Shown one piece after another: positions 25,655-32,577 of a DNA stretch of 64,000 nt. The stretch lies in assembly GCF_004364555.1 (NCBI RefSeq), contig NZ_SOAM01000001.1, positions 496,001-560,000 of the forward strand, read 5' to 3'. The position numbers and the translations under genes are program-made. The notes beneath the pieces were generated by a model. That model saw only the letters and a list, made by a program, of their open reading frames with translations, was not told the DNA's origin and searched no databases. Origin of the DNA: Amnibacterium kyonggiense. Its GTDB lineage: Bacteria > Actinomycetota > Actinomycetes > Actinomycetales > Microbacteriaceae. Each line of letters begins with the position of its first letter. Position 1 is the stretch's first letter.

Positions 25655-26776
25655 TCACCTGCAAGCGATCCGATACCGACGCGGAAGAAGAGTCGCGGGG
25701 TGACGACACGGGATCAGGGACACGTTCGGGTCGTAGCCCATCGCCCATCCCCTTCCACGTCGGTGGTCGAGGGCGCGAGAGCGCCGTTGCTCCGCACCCG
25801 GGCGCACACGATGCGGACGAGTCCGAGCCGTGCGATCCCCGTCCTCATGGTCCGGCCGCGCCACGACGACCGATAGAGCAGAAGGGCCTGTCCTGTCGGC
25901 CGATCCGGACGACGAGCCCTTCGCCCCGGCGTTCGCTGCGCGTGCTGAACGCAACCACGCCTCCTTCCGGCGGCCGCCGTCGGTCGCGGTGCTGTCGGCG
26001 GCGTGCACGATCGCAGTAGGGACCCGGATGTTGACCAAGGCGTCGTGGCAGACCGCGCCGAGGGCAGGCGGAGTGCTCGAGTCGGTTCTCGAGTCGCCGA
26101 GTACGAGCAACTGCGCGCCGCCTGAGGCCGCGATCAGCACCTCGGCGACCGGGCCGTGGCGCGAGTGCTCACGCATGTCGATCCCGGGGTGCCGTGCGCG
26201 TGCGGCGGCGCCGAGCACGCCGAGGAGCGGATCGACGGGGCCGGTCGGACCATCGATCGGATCTGCACGGACGATCACCAGCGGTTGCCCGGTCGCCGCG
26301 GCTTCGTCGGCTGCGAATTCGAGCGCCGCTCGTCCGGCGAGCGACCCGTCGCCGCCGACGACGACACCGAGCGGGTCCGCGATGGTCGGGGCGGGGACGA
26401 CGACCACCGGGCACGCGGAGCTCGCGGCGAGGGCCAAGGTCGTCGATCCGAAGATCGAGCCGTGGATGAAGCCTGTCTTGTGCGTGCCCACCACGACGAG
26501 GTCGAAGTCGTCCGACGCGGCGACGAGCTGCCACATGACACTGCCCCGCAGGGCTCGGACCCGCACCTGTGAGTCCGGTTCCATCGCCTCCGCTCGGTGC
26601 AGCTCCTGCGCCAGCGACGGCGCCCATGGCCCTGGGGTGGCCGTTGCATCGCGCGGGTCCGCGACGTGGATGAGCACCACCTCCGCCGAGCTCCGGATCG
26701 CGCGGCGCATCGCCCACTCGAGCGCATCCCGACTGTCCGTCGGCTGCGCGATTCCGACCGCGATCGTGTTCGACAT
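25655..26776 (-). CDS. Universal stress protein with two UspA domains
   Basis: The protein has tandem UspA domains (residues about 4-140 and 150-285). The first ends with VGTHKTGFIHGSIFGSTTLALAASS, the usual phosphate-binding G-x2-G-x9-G(S/T) region, and the second has LVLGDSRTDSS. Start at the ATG at 26776. The frame continues about 80 residues beyond the second domain as basic, Ala/Arg-rich sequence with no fold, so the natural stop may have been lost by frameshift. It is divergent from the histidine kinase gene; Usp genes are typical targets of DosRS-like systems. Confidence 0.82.
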   Translation of the reverse strand: MSNTIAVGIAQPTDSRDALEWAMRRAIRSSAEVVLIHVADPRDATATPGPWAPSLAQELHRAEAMEPDSQVRVRALRGSVMWQLVAASDDFDLVVVGTHKTGFIHGSIFGSTTLALAASSACPVVVVPAPTIADPLGVVVGGDGSLAGRAALEFAADEAAATGQPLVIVRADPIDGPTGPVDPLLGVLGAAARARHPGIDMREHSRHGPVAEVLIAASGGAQLLVLGDSRTDSSTPPALGAVCHDALVNIRVPTAIVHAADSTATDGGRRKEAWLRSARAANAGAKGSSSGSADRTGPSALSVVVARPDHEDGDRTARTRPHRVRPGAEQRRSRALDHRRGRGWAMGYDPNVSLIPCRHPATLLPRRYRIACR

Positions 26777-26966
26777 GAGCAGGCCCCCGAGTGCGCGGCC
26801 GTGCTGGGTGGTCGGCGCTCCGCACTGCGTCGACCACTGTCGCTCGGTTCCGCCCCTGGCCGGTAGAGGCGCAGTACCCGCCTGACGCATCCGTGATCTC
26901 GGCACAGAGGCTTACACTCCGCCGGACGCCCGATCGCCGGACGGTTCTGACGACGCACGCGGACGG

Positions 26967-28241
26967 GTGGTCGGCATCGATACCGGTCGAGGCAGCAGGC
27001 GGAAGCAGCCGCCCGCCCATCGCGCGGGGCCCATACGATCCGAGTCGCCGCCGGATACGGCATCGCACCGCGAGCAGTCGCTCGCGCTCACCGCTCTCCG
27101 GGTCGAGCACGAGCGGCAGACGCTGCTCGCCGAACGCCGGGATCGCTGGTCAGACGCCGCCATCGCCACGACATCGACGCTGCTGCGCGGGATCGAGACG
27201 CGACCACTGCTCGTCCTGGCATCGGCGGTCAGAGCGGTCGCCGGAGCAGACACCGTGACCGTCGTCCGCGCACTCGGCGATCCGGCTGCTCTCATTGTCG
27301 TGGCCGCTACCGGCACCACGAACCCCTTCGTCGCCGGCGATGCGGTGCCGCTGACCGACACCCCCTCCGGCGGGGTCTTCCGCGGCGGCCACCCTCGCCT
27401 CCTCCCACAGGGGCCGCTCGGGCAGGGCGCCGGGATCCTGGAAGAGCTCCGAGGTCCGGCCATGACGGTGCCGATGCAGAGCGCCGATCGGGTCGTCGGT
27501 GCGTTCCTCGTCACCCGGACACACGGTCGTCCCGCCTTCGAGGAGTCGGACCTCGAGCAGCTCGCCCTGTTCGTCGACCACGCGACCGTGGCGATCGAGC
27601 TCGCCGAAGCCCGGATCGGCCGGGAGCGAGGAGCACTGCTGGAAGAGCGAGCCCGCATCGCCCGCGATCTGCACGACACCGCGATCCAACAGCTCTACGC
27701 GGCGGGCCTCGAACTCCGAGCGACGGCTGCCGGACTCGCGGCCGGCAGCGTGCCCGACGGACTCACCCGCGCGCTGCACCTCGTCGACGGCGCGATCGGG
27801 CAGATCCGCACAGTCGTGCTCGCCCTCTCACCGGACCCGGACGGTGCATCGCTGCGCGCCCGCGTACTCGAAATGGTCCGAGGCGTGGAGCACTCCTTCG
27901 GAGCGCCCCCGCGGGTCGGCTTCGACGGCCCGATCGAGCTGGTCGAACCGGGCCCGCTCGCCGAGGACGTCCTCGCGGTCGTCCGAGAGTCGCTGACGAA
28001 CGTGGCGAAGCACGCGTCTGCGCATCACGTCACCGCGGCGATCCGAGTGATCGACGGCAGCGTCGAGGTCGAGGTGTGGGACGACGGGGTCGGCATGCCG
28101 GGTCGACCGCCTCGCAGCGGACTCGACAATCTCGCAGAGCGTGCGCGCGCTCGGGAAGGCGACTTCTCCATCACCTTCGACTGCCCGGGCACCGCCGTGG
28201 TGTGGCGTGTGCCGCTGCCGACACGGGCGGAGCTGACGTGA
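26967..28241 (+). CDS. GAF-domain sensor histidine kinase (DosS/DevS-like)
   Basis: The protein of about 424 residues has one GAF domain (residues about 75-210), a HisKA_3 dimerisation region with the phosphoacceptor His in RIARDLHDTAIQQLYAAG, and a C-terminal ATPase domain (VVRESLTNVAKHA N-box, WDDGVGMPG G-box). The start is uncertain; GTG at 26967 is the furthest plausible one and has a weak ribosome site. It overlaps the response regulator (GTGA). DosS proteins usually have two GAF domains; here only one is present and no heme-binding residue can be assigned. Confidence 0.85.
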   Translation: MVGIDTGRGSRRKQPPAHRAGPIRSESPPDTASHREQSLALTALRVEHERQTLLAERRDRWSDAAIATTSTLLRGIETRPLLVLASAVRAVAGADTVTVVRALGDPAALIVVAATGTTNPFVAGDAVPLTDTPSGGVFRGGHPRLLPQGPLGQGAGILEELRGPAMTVPMQSADRVVGAFLVTRTHGRPAFEESDLEQLALFVDHATVAIELAEARIGRERGALLEERARIARDLHDTAIQQLYAAGLELRATAAGLAAGSVPDGLTRALHLVDGAIGQIRTVVLALSPDPDGASLRARVLEMVRGVEHSFGAPPRVGFDGPIELVEPGPLAEDVLAVVRESLTNVAKHASAHHVTAAIRVIDGSVEVEVWDDGVGMPGRPPRSGLDNLAERARAREGDFSITFDCPGTAVVWRVPLPTRAELT

Positions 28242-29005
28242 CCTCGCACCCGATCCGCGTCTTCCTGGTCGATGATCACGAACTCGTGCGGCGCGGGATC
28301 ACGGCATTCCTCGCCACCGCGGGAGACATCGACGTCGTCGGCGAAGCGGCGACCGCCGCTCAGGCGGTCCGGCGCATCCCGGCCCTGGCTCCGGATGTCG
28401 TCCTGCTCGACCTGCGGCTTCCCGACGGCAGCGGCATCGACGTGTGCCGCGCGATCGCGTCCACGGGTGCTGCGACCCGGTCGATCATCCTGACCGCCTT
28501 CGACGACAGCGACGCCGTCCTCGCCGCCGTCGTCGCGGGCGCCGCAGGCTTCTTTCGGAAAGACGTGACGGGAGACCGGCTCATCGATGGGATCCGTCTC
28601 GTGACGGACGGGGCGTCGCTGCTCGACGCGGACGTCATCGCCCGCGCGACCCGGGACCTGCACGCCGCCAGGGGACACGAAGACCAGCTGCTCGCGCTCA
28701 GTGAGCGGGAGCGGCAGGTGCTGACACTCATCGCTGACGGTCTGACGAACCGGCAGATCGCTTCCCGGCTCTTCCTCGCCGAGAAGACGGTGAAGAACTA
28801 CGTCTCCAGCGTCCTCACGAAGCTCGGCCTGCACAGTCGCACCCAGGCGGCCGTGCTGCGGGTCGGCTCTGCCTGGCACGGTTCGGGCGATCGAGACTTC
28901 GAACGAGGAACCATCGAACCCGCTCGGCTCGCCGGGCGGTCCGGACCCGGCAGGTCCCACGGTGAAGTACCTCGCCGATCGGGAGGCTCCACCGAATCGT
29001 CGTAG
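28238..29005 (+). CDS. NarL/LuxR-type response regulator (DevR-like)
   Basis: The 255-residue protein has a receiver domain (VDDHELVRRG, phospho-Asp in VLLDLRLPDGSG, a Thr near ILTAFDD, and the Lys in FFRKDV) and a LuxR helix-turn-helix (LSERERQVLTLIADGLTNRQIASRLF). It is coupled to the kinase gene by a GTGA overlap. About 40 extra C-terminal residues, rich in Arg, Gly and Ser, are not typical. Likely targets are the divergent stress-protein gene and other cargo. Confidence 0.88.
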   Translation: MTSHPIRVFLVDDHELVRRGITAFLATAGDIDVVGEAATAAQAVRRIPALAPDVVLLDLRLPDGSGIDVCRAIASTGAATRSIILTAFDDSDAVLAAVVAGAAGFFRKDVTGDRLIDGIRLVTDGASLLDADVIARATRDLHAARGHEDQLLALSERERQVLTLIADGLTNRQIASRLFLAEKTVKNYVSSVLTKLGLHSRTQAAVLRVGSAWHGSGDRDFERGTIEPARLAGRSGPGRSHGEVPRRSGGSTESS

Positions 29006-29315
29006 GGGTGACAGACCCGTCGGCCGGTAGATGACGGCGACGCAGTTGCCCTCGCCGCGTCCTCAGAGCTCGGACGGTCCAACTCCTCGACGGTGGTGCG
29101 GCCTCAATCCGGTCGGAGAATTCTATGTCACCCGCTCCGGCAGACCGACGAACGCACGCATCAGAGGTCAGCCCGTCGCGCAGTCCCCGAGCCGGCGTCT
29201 GATGGCCGTCGTCACAGATCCAGACGTGACGCCCGGACGCGTAGGCAAGGTCGTCGTACACGGGGAACGCGCCGGCCGCGCAGTTCCCTCGCGGGCAGAT
29301 GCCCCGGCTCAGCAT
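28815..29315 (-). CDS. Small zinc-ribbon-like ORF, paralogue of the 22144 gene
   Basis: The first 40 codons encode CPRGNC (residues 7-12) and WICDDGH (32-38), the same C-x4-C / C-x3-H pattern as the 51-aa protein at 22144. The frame then runs on for 125 residues without recognisable sequence and lies antisense to the response-regulator 3' end, so the real protein may end early or the gene may be broken. Apart from the palindromic element, 29316-29790 shows nothing coding. Confidence 0.35.
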   Translation of the reverse strand: MLSRGICPRGNCAAGAFPVYDDLAYASGRHVWICDDGHQTPARGLRDGLTSDACVRRSAGAGDIEFSDRIEAAPPSRSWTVRALRTRRGQLRRRHLPADGSVTPTTIRWSLPIGEVLHRGTCRVRTARRAERVRWFLVRSLDRPNRARQSRPAARPPGCDCAGRAS

Positions 29316-29624
29316 CGGCGAGCCGGCGTGCGACCTCGGTCGCGTCCGAGAAGCGATGGCGTCACCGACGCCGTTTGGAGGTGTTCCACTCGTTGCCCCT
29401 TTTTACCGTCGCTGATGAACAGTCGGCCGGGGTCCAGAGCAGGGCCCCGAACGTACGGCGGCTCGGTGGAAGCCGCCTGCCTGCTCTCCGGGAGTCAGTG
29501 TCGACTGGACCTTCGACCCTGTCGCGCGCGTCGAAATCAGCATCAGCGCGATCGAAGACCCCTCGCAGCCCCCGTCGTCGAGGCCGTCGTCGACGGTGCT
29601 GGGGTGCGCGACGGGTTTCGGACG

Positions 29625-29747
29625 TCTTGCCCTGTCCTGGCCTGCCACCTCCGCGATGCGGCTCCCGAACCACCCTCACTCAGCAGAAAAGCATTGCTGA
29701 GTAAGGGTGGTTCGGGAGTGCAGGTGGCAGGCCAGGACAGGGCAAGA
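29625..29747 (+). repeat. Three-way-junction palindromic element, copy A
   Basis: The outer arms 29625-29650 and 29722-29747 are perfect 26-bp complements. Inside lie a small hairpin CCGC-GAT-GCGG (29651-29661) and a 24-bp hairpin (29662-29685 with 29695-29718, one mismatch) with the 9-nt loop GAAAAGCAT. The same architecture is found at 57439-57562 in reverse orientation in the second island. A C-G to T-A compensatory change between copies supports the pairing. It lies just upstream of the replication-relaxation and integrase genes. The function is unknown. Confidence 0.8.
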
Positions 29748-29790
29748 GGAGAGCAGACAAGGGCGAGGGGAGGGAGAGGAGAGGTCAAGA

Positions 29791-30648
29791 GTGGAGTTCG
29801 GGGACGGATCGGTCAAAGCGTCATCTGAGCTGACGGACGGTGGCGGGGGAGACGCGGAGGTGGTGCTGTCGGTGGGCGGTGTTCTCGTTCGGGGAGCGGA
29901 TGGGGACCGGTCGGAGAGGGCAGCGGTGAGCGCGATGGTGCGGACGTTCGACCAGGACGAGCGGACCGTGTGGGTGATGCCGCGGGACGAGCGGATGATG
30001 ACGTGGTTTCAGATCGTGCGGATCGCGAACGTGCAGTCCGTGCGGTGGGTGCTCGGAGCGCTGAACCGGCGGCCCACACCGGTGTCGGTTCGGAGGGCGC
30101 AGGCCTGGTGTGCGCGCATGGAAGCCGCTGGGCTGGTCGAGAGGGCGCAGCTCGGCGGTGCCGGCGGATCCCTGGTGTGGGCGACCTACGCCGGGACCGG
30201 GATGGGCAAGCCGAACCTCTACCGGCAGACGACCCGGCACGAGGTCGCGGTGTCAGCGGCGTCCGCCCGGTACGCCGCGGCCGGCTACGCGTGGCAACGA
30301 GACGAGAAACCAACCCTTGTCGGTGGGCATCAGGCAGACGGGATCGCGCTCGCGCCGCAATGGGTGGAGTTGATCGAGGTGGAACTGACCGGGAAGCGGA
30401 TGCCGCGGTACGCGTCGATCTTCGCCGCCTACCGCCGCCGCCTCGACTACGGCGACGGGAACGTCATCACCTATCTCTGCAATGCGGAGTCCGCCAGAAC
30501 AGTCCGCGAAGCCCTCCTCACCCTTCCTGCCGGCCGCGACATCGCTCCCCGCATCCAGGTCCACGAGGTCTACGACCGAGCAGGCCTCTGGGCCGGTGGA
30601 ACCCTTCCCGATTGGTTGCAACCAGCAGCCGATCGAGCGCGATTCTGA
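29791..30648 (+). CDS. Replication-relaxation family-like protein
   Basis: The 285-residue protein appears to have an N-terminal winged helix (SVRWVLGALNRRPTPVSVRRAQAW, MEAAGLVERAQLGG) and a nuclease-like C-terminal half (HQADGIALAPQWVELIEVELTGKR, then a Tyr/Arg-rich region). This matches the pattern of Replic_Relax proteins found on actinobacterial plasmids and integrative elements. I chose the GTG at 29791, after a purine-rich GGAGAGG; the frame also opens further upstream within the palindromic element. It precedes the integrase by 14 bp, so both are probably cotranscribed. Confidence 0.6.
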   Translation: MEFGDGSVKASSELTDGGGGDAEVVLSVGGVLVRGADGDRSERAAVSAMVRTFDQDERTVWVMPRDERMMTWFQIVRIANVQSVRWVLGALNRRPTPVSVRRAQAWCARMEAAGLVERAQLGGAGGSLVWATYAGTGMGKPNLYRQTTRHEVAVSAASARYAAAGYAWQRDEKPTLVGGHQADGIALAPQWVELIEVELTGKRMPRYASIFAAYRRRLDYGDGNVITYLCNAESARTVREALLTLPAGRDIAPRIQVHEVYDRAGLWAGGTLPDWLQPAADRARF

Positions 30649-30662
30649 AACTGGCCGCCCCG

Positions 30663-31826
30663 ATGGGTTCGGTGGAGAGTTACGCGACCTCGGCAGGGAA
30701 GCGCTACCGGGTGCGGTACCGGACACCTGATCGGCGCGATACCCAGAAGCGGGGCTTCCGGACGAAACGCGAAGCCGAGGACTACCTCGCGAGCGTCGAG
30801 GTCGCCAAGATGCGCGGCGAGTGGGTCGATGCGTCGCGCTCGAGGATCACGGTGGGGGAGTGGGCGCAGGAGTGGCTTGACGCTCAGGTGCAGCTGAAGC
30901 CGACGACGCTCTCCGGTTATCGGCATGCCCTCGAGAAGCACGTCGTGCCGCGCTGGGGGAAAACGCGGCTCGTCGACGTCTCGCACGCCGAAGTGCAGAA
31001 GTGGGTGACCGGCCTCTCGACGACGCTCGGGCCGTCCGCGGTCAGGCAGACCCACCTCGCGCTGTCCGGCGTGATGAAGTTCGCCATCCGTGACGGACGT
31101 CTCGCCCGCAACCCCTGTGCGGACATTCGGCTCCCCCGGCTCGTCAAGAAGCGACGCGGCTATCTCGCTCATGAGCAGGTCGCGGCCCTCGTCGCGGAGC
31201 TGGGCGGCAATGGTGACGTCGCGCTGTTCCTCGCCTACACCGGCCTCCGGTGGGGCGAGATGGCCGCGCTCCGGGTCGACCGCGTCGACATGGTCCGTCG
31301 GCGGATCGAAGTGGCCGATGCTGTGTCGGAACCGCGCGGGCAGCTGGTCTGGGGCACCCCGAAGACGCACGAACGCCGGTCGGTACCCTTCCCAGCCCTT
31401 CTGCTCGAGCCGTTGCGGGTGCGGTGTGCCGGCAAGGCCAAGGACGACTTCGTCTTCACCGGGGCCGACGGTGGTGTGCTCCGCGGAACGAACTTCCGTC
31501 CGCGCCACTTCGAACCGGCGATCAAGCGGCTCCGTGCCCGGGATTCCGAGTTCCCGGACATCACGATGCACGATCTTCGTCACACTGCCGCCAGCCTCGC
31601 GATCAGTGCTGGCGCGAACGTGAAGGCCGTTCAACGCATGCTCGGGCATGCCTCCGCCGCGATGACCCTCGACGTCTACGCAGACCTGTTCGACGACGAC
31701 CTCGACTCCGTCGCCGACGCGCTCGACCGCGGTGCCAGGGAGGCTGCCTCGCCCGAGGTGCGATCGCGGCCACGGACGCATGGCCACGGTGTGGCCACGC
31801 CGACGGCGGCGACCCTCTTCGACTGA
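30663..31826 (+). CDS. int: Tyrosine recombinase (integrase) of the tRNA-Phe island
   Basis: The 387-residue integrase has an N-terminal arm-binding AP2-like domain (GKRYRVRYRTPDRRDTQKRGFRT), a SAM-like core-binding domain (residues 65-160), and a catalytic domain with Arg in YTGLRWGE, HDLRHTAASL, and the nucleophile Tyr in TLDVYADLF. It reads toward the right att repeat and stops 125 bp before it. It is closely similar, especially over the last 60 catalytic residues, to the integrase at 57263. It would catalyse integration at tRNA-Phe. Confidence 0.92.
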   Translation: MGSVESYATSAGKRYRVRYRTPDRRDTQKRGFRTKREAEDYLASVEVAKMRGEWVDASRSRITVGEWAQEWLDAQVQLKPTTLSGYRHALEKHVVPRWGKTRLVDVSHAEVQKWVTGLSTTLGPSAVRQTHLALSGVMKFAIRDGRLARNPCADIRLPRLVKKRRGYLAHEQVAALVAELGGNGDVALFLAYTGLRWGEMAALRVDRVDMVRRRIEVADAVSEPRGQLVWGTPKTHERRSVPFPALLLEPLRVRCAGKAKDDFVFTGADGGVLRGTNFRPRHFEPAIKRLRARDSEFPDITMHDLRHTAASLAISAGANVKAVQRMLGHASAAMTLDVYADLFDDDLDSVADALDRGAREAASPEVRSRPRTHGHGVATPTAATLFD

Positions 31827-31875
31827 GCAGCGCTGCTCAGCAGATCGCGTCCGATCGCAGAAGCGCTCGTTCAGA

Positions 31876-31895
31876 TGTGGCCAAATTGTGGCCAC
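31876..31895. repeat. Putative integrase arm site, right end of the tRNA-Phe island
   Basis: TGTGGCCA-AAT-TGTGGCCAC repeats the unit pair seen at 22668-22687, 55 bp inside the right att repeat. A further variant of the pair occurs at 31781-31798 in the integrase 3' end. This supports a cluster of arm-type binding sites. Confidence 0.6.
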
Positions 31896-31936
31896 GAGCA
31901 GTCTCCGTGCCGTTCTCGGGTACTGTAGGAAAAAGA

Positions 31937-31960
31937 AAACCCCCGGCTGACCGGGGGTTT
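31937..31960 (-). terminator. Terminator of the tRNA cluster
   Basis: On the minus strand, AAACCCCCGG-TCAG-CCGGGGGTTTTC forms a 7-bp GC stem flanked by A and T runs, just downstream of the tRNA-Phe 3' end. A similar hairpin at 22489-22513 accompanies the left att copy. Confidence 0.8.
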
Positions 31961-32010
31961 CAGTGGTGGCTCCGACCGGCGTCGATCCGGTGACCTTTCG
32001 ATTTTCAGTC
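31951..32010. repeat. Right att repeat (within tRNA-Phe)
   Basis: These 60 bp are identical to 22503-22562 and reach from the terminator stem through the tRNA 3' half to the anticodon region. The sequence diverges exactly at the anticodon stem (GAACGCT here versus CTCTTTG at the left copy), placing the crossover in or near the anticodon loop. Confidence 0.9.
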
Positions 32011-32039
32011 GAACGCTCTACCAACTGAGCTACAGAGCC
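31964..32039 (-). tRNA. tRNA-Phe (GAA)
   Basis: The 76-nt tRNA folds with acceptor pairing GGCTCTG/CGGAGCC, D loop AGTTGGTAGA, anticodon loop CTGAAAA (anticodon GAA), T arm GGATCGACGCC and an encoded CCA. It remains intact because the island supplies or preserves the 3' half. It is the last gene of a Glu-Asp-Phe cluster transcribed leftward. Confidence 0.95.
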
Positions 32040-32067
32040 GAAGGGTGCGGCTCTCGCCGCACCTTCG

Positions 32068-32141
32068 CGACCCTGACGGGACTTGAACCCGCGACCTCCG
32101 CCGTGACAGGGCGGCACGCTAACCAACTGCGCTACAGGGCC
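32068..32141 (-). tRNA. tRNA-Asp (GTC)
   Basis: The 74-nt tRNA has acceptor GGCCCTG paired to CAGGGTC, D arm GCGCAGTTGGTTAGCGT, anticodon GTC in CCTGTCACGG, and T arm with GGTTCAAGTCC. The discriminator G73 fits tRNA-Asp. No CCA is encoded. Confidence 0.95.
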
Positions 32142-32172
32142 TTGCTGTGGTGAATCCAACCCGTCGGGATCG

Positions 32173-32245
32173 TGACCCCAACGGGATTCGAACCCGTGCT
32201 GCCGCCGTGAAAGGGCGGTGTCCTAGGCCGCTAAACGATGGGGCC
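32173..32245 (-). tRNA. tRNA-Glu (TTC)
   Basis: The 73-nt tRNA has acceptor GGCCCCA paired to TGGGGTC, D arm with TTTAGCGGCCTAGGA, anticodon TTC in CCTTTCACGG, and T arm GGTTCGAATCC. It is first in the leftward tRNA cluster, downstream of a promoter at 32279-32306. Confidence 0.95.
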
Positions 32246-32278
32246 GGAGTCCCCCGTCGCCGGGCTCACCGGGGGACG

Positions 32279-32306
32279 AGCATACGCGATCAGGAGAGGA
32301 AGTCGA
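32279..32306 (-). promoter_or_regulatory. Probable promoter of the tRNA Glu-Asp-Phe cluster
   Basis: On the minus strand, TCGACT (32306-32301) and TATGCT (32284-32279) are spaced by 16 bp, a plausible sigma-A promoter 34 bp upstream of the first tRNA base. Confidence 0.45.
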
Positions 32307-32345
32307 AACGGGACCGGCCGTGCCCCGTTCGGGCAGGGACACGGG

Positions 32346-32401
32346 GGGCGTGATCCGACGAGCCGGGCGTAGCCGCACGCCCGGATTGTCGGATCACGCC
32401 C
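32346..32401. repeat. Long interrupted hairpin in the tRNA-M23 intergenic region
   Basis: The 14-bp arms GGGCGTGATCCGAC (32346-32359) and its complement (32388-32401) enclose an inner 8-bp stem CCGGGCGT/ACGCCCGG with a 6-nt loop. It lies between the tRNA promoter and the M23 peptidase gene and could end antisense transcription or be a REP-type repeat. The rest of 32246-32577 holds no gene. Confidence 0.6.
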
Positions 32402-32577
32402 GCCGAGGAGCCGGAGGGTGCATTCGGCCCGGGGAACTCGCTCCCGGAGGGCTCACGGGGTCCGAACGGTGTGCTCGGCGCCACGCGGCGATCCTGCCCG
32501 GGGAAGCGCGGGCACCGGGTTAGCGTGGCGGATCGCCGCGGTACCCGCTCGCCGTGGCCTACTCGCGGGAGGTGTCT

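Larger units (their letters stand above)
22503..32010. mobile_element. Integrative island in tRNA-Phe (about 9.5 kb)
   Basis: The segment is bounded by an exact 60-bp direct repeat that contains the 3' half of tRNA-Phe. The right copy is part of the intact tRNA; the left copy is the displaced half. A tyrosine integrase gene ends 125 bp from the right repeat. Paired TGTGGCCA motifs lie inside each end. Cargo includes a two-component system, a universal stress protein, an alpha/beta hydrolase and hypothetical genes. No conjugation genes are present. The boundaries are very well supported; mobility itself is inferred. Confidence 0.88.

Noticed and set aside
29625-29747. CRISPR repeat or insertion-sequence terminal repeat
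   Set aside because: There is no array of spaced repeats and no transposase; the element is one compact nested palindrome, and the same nested parts recur in the second island.
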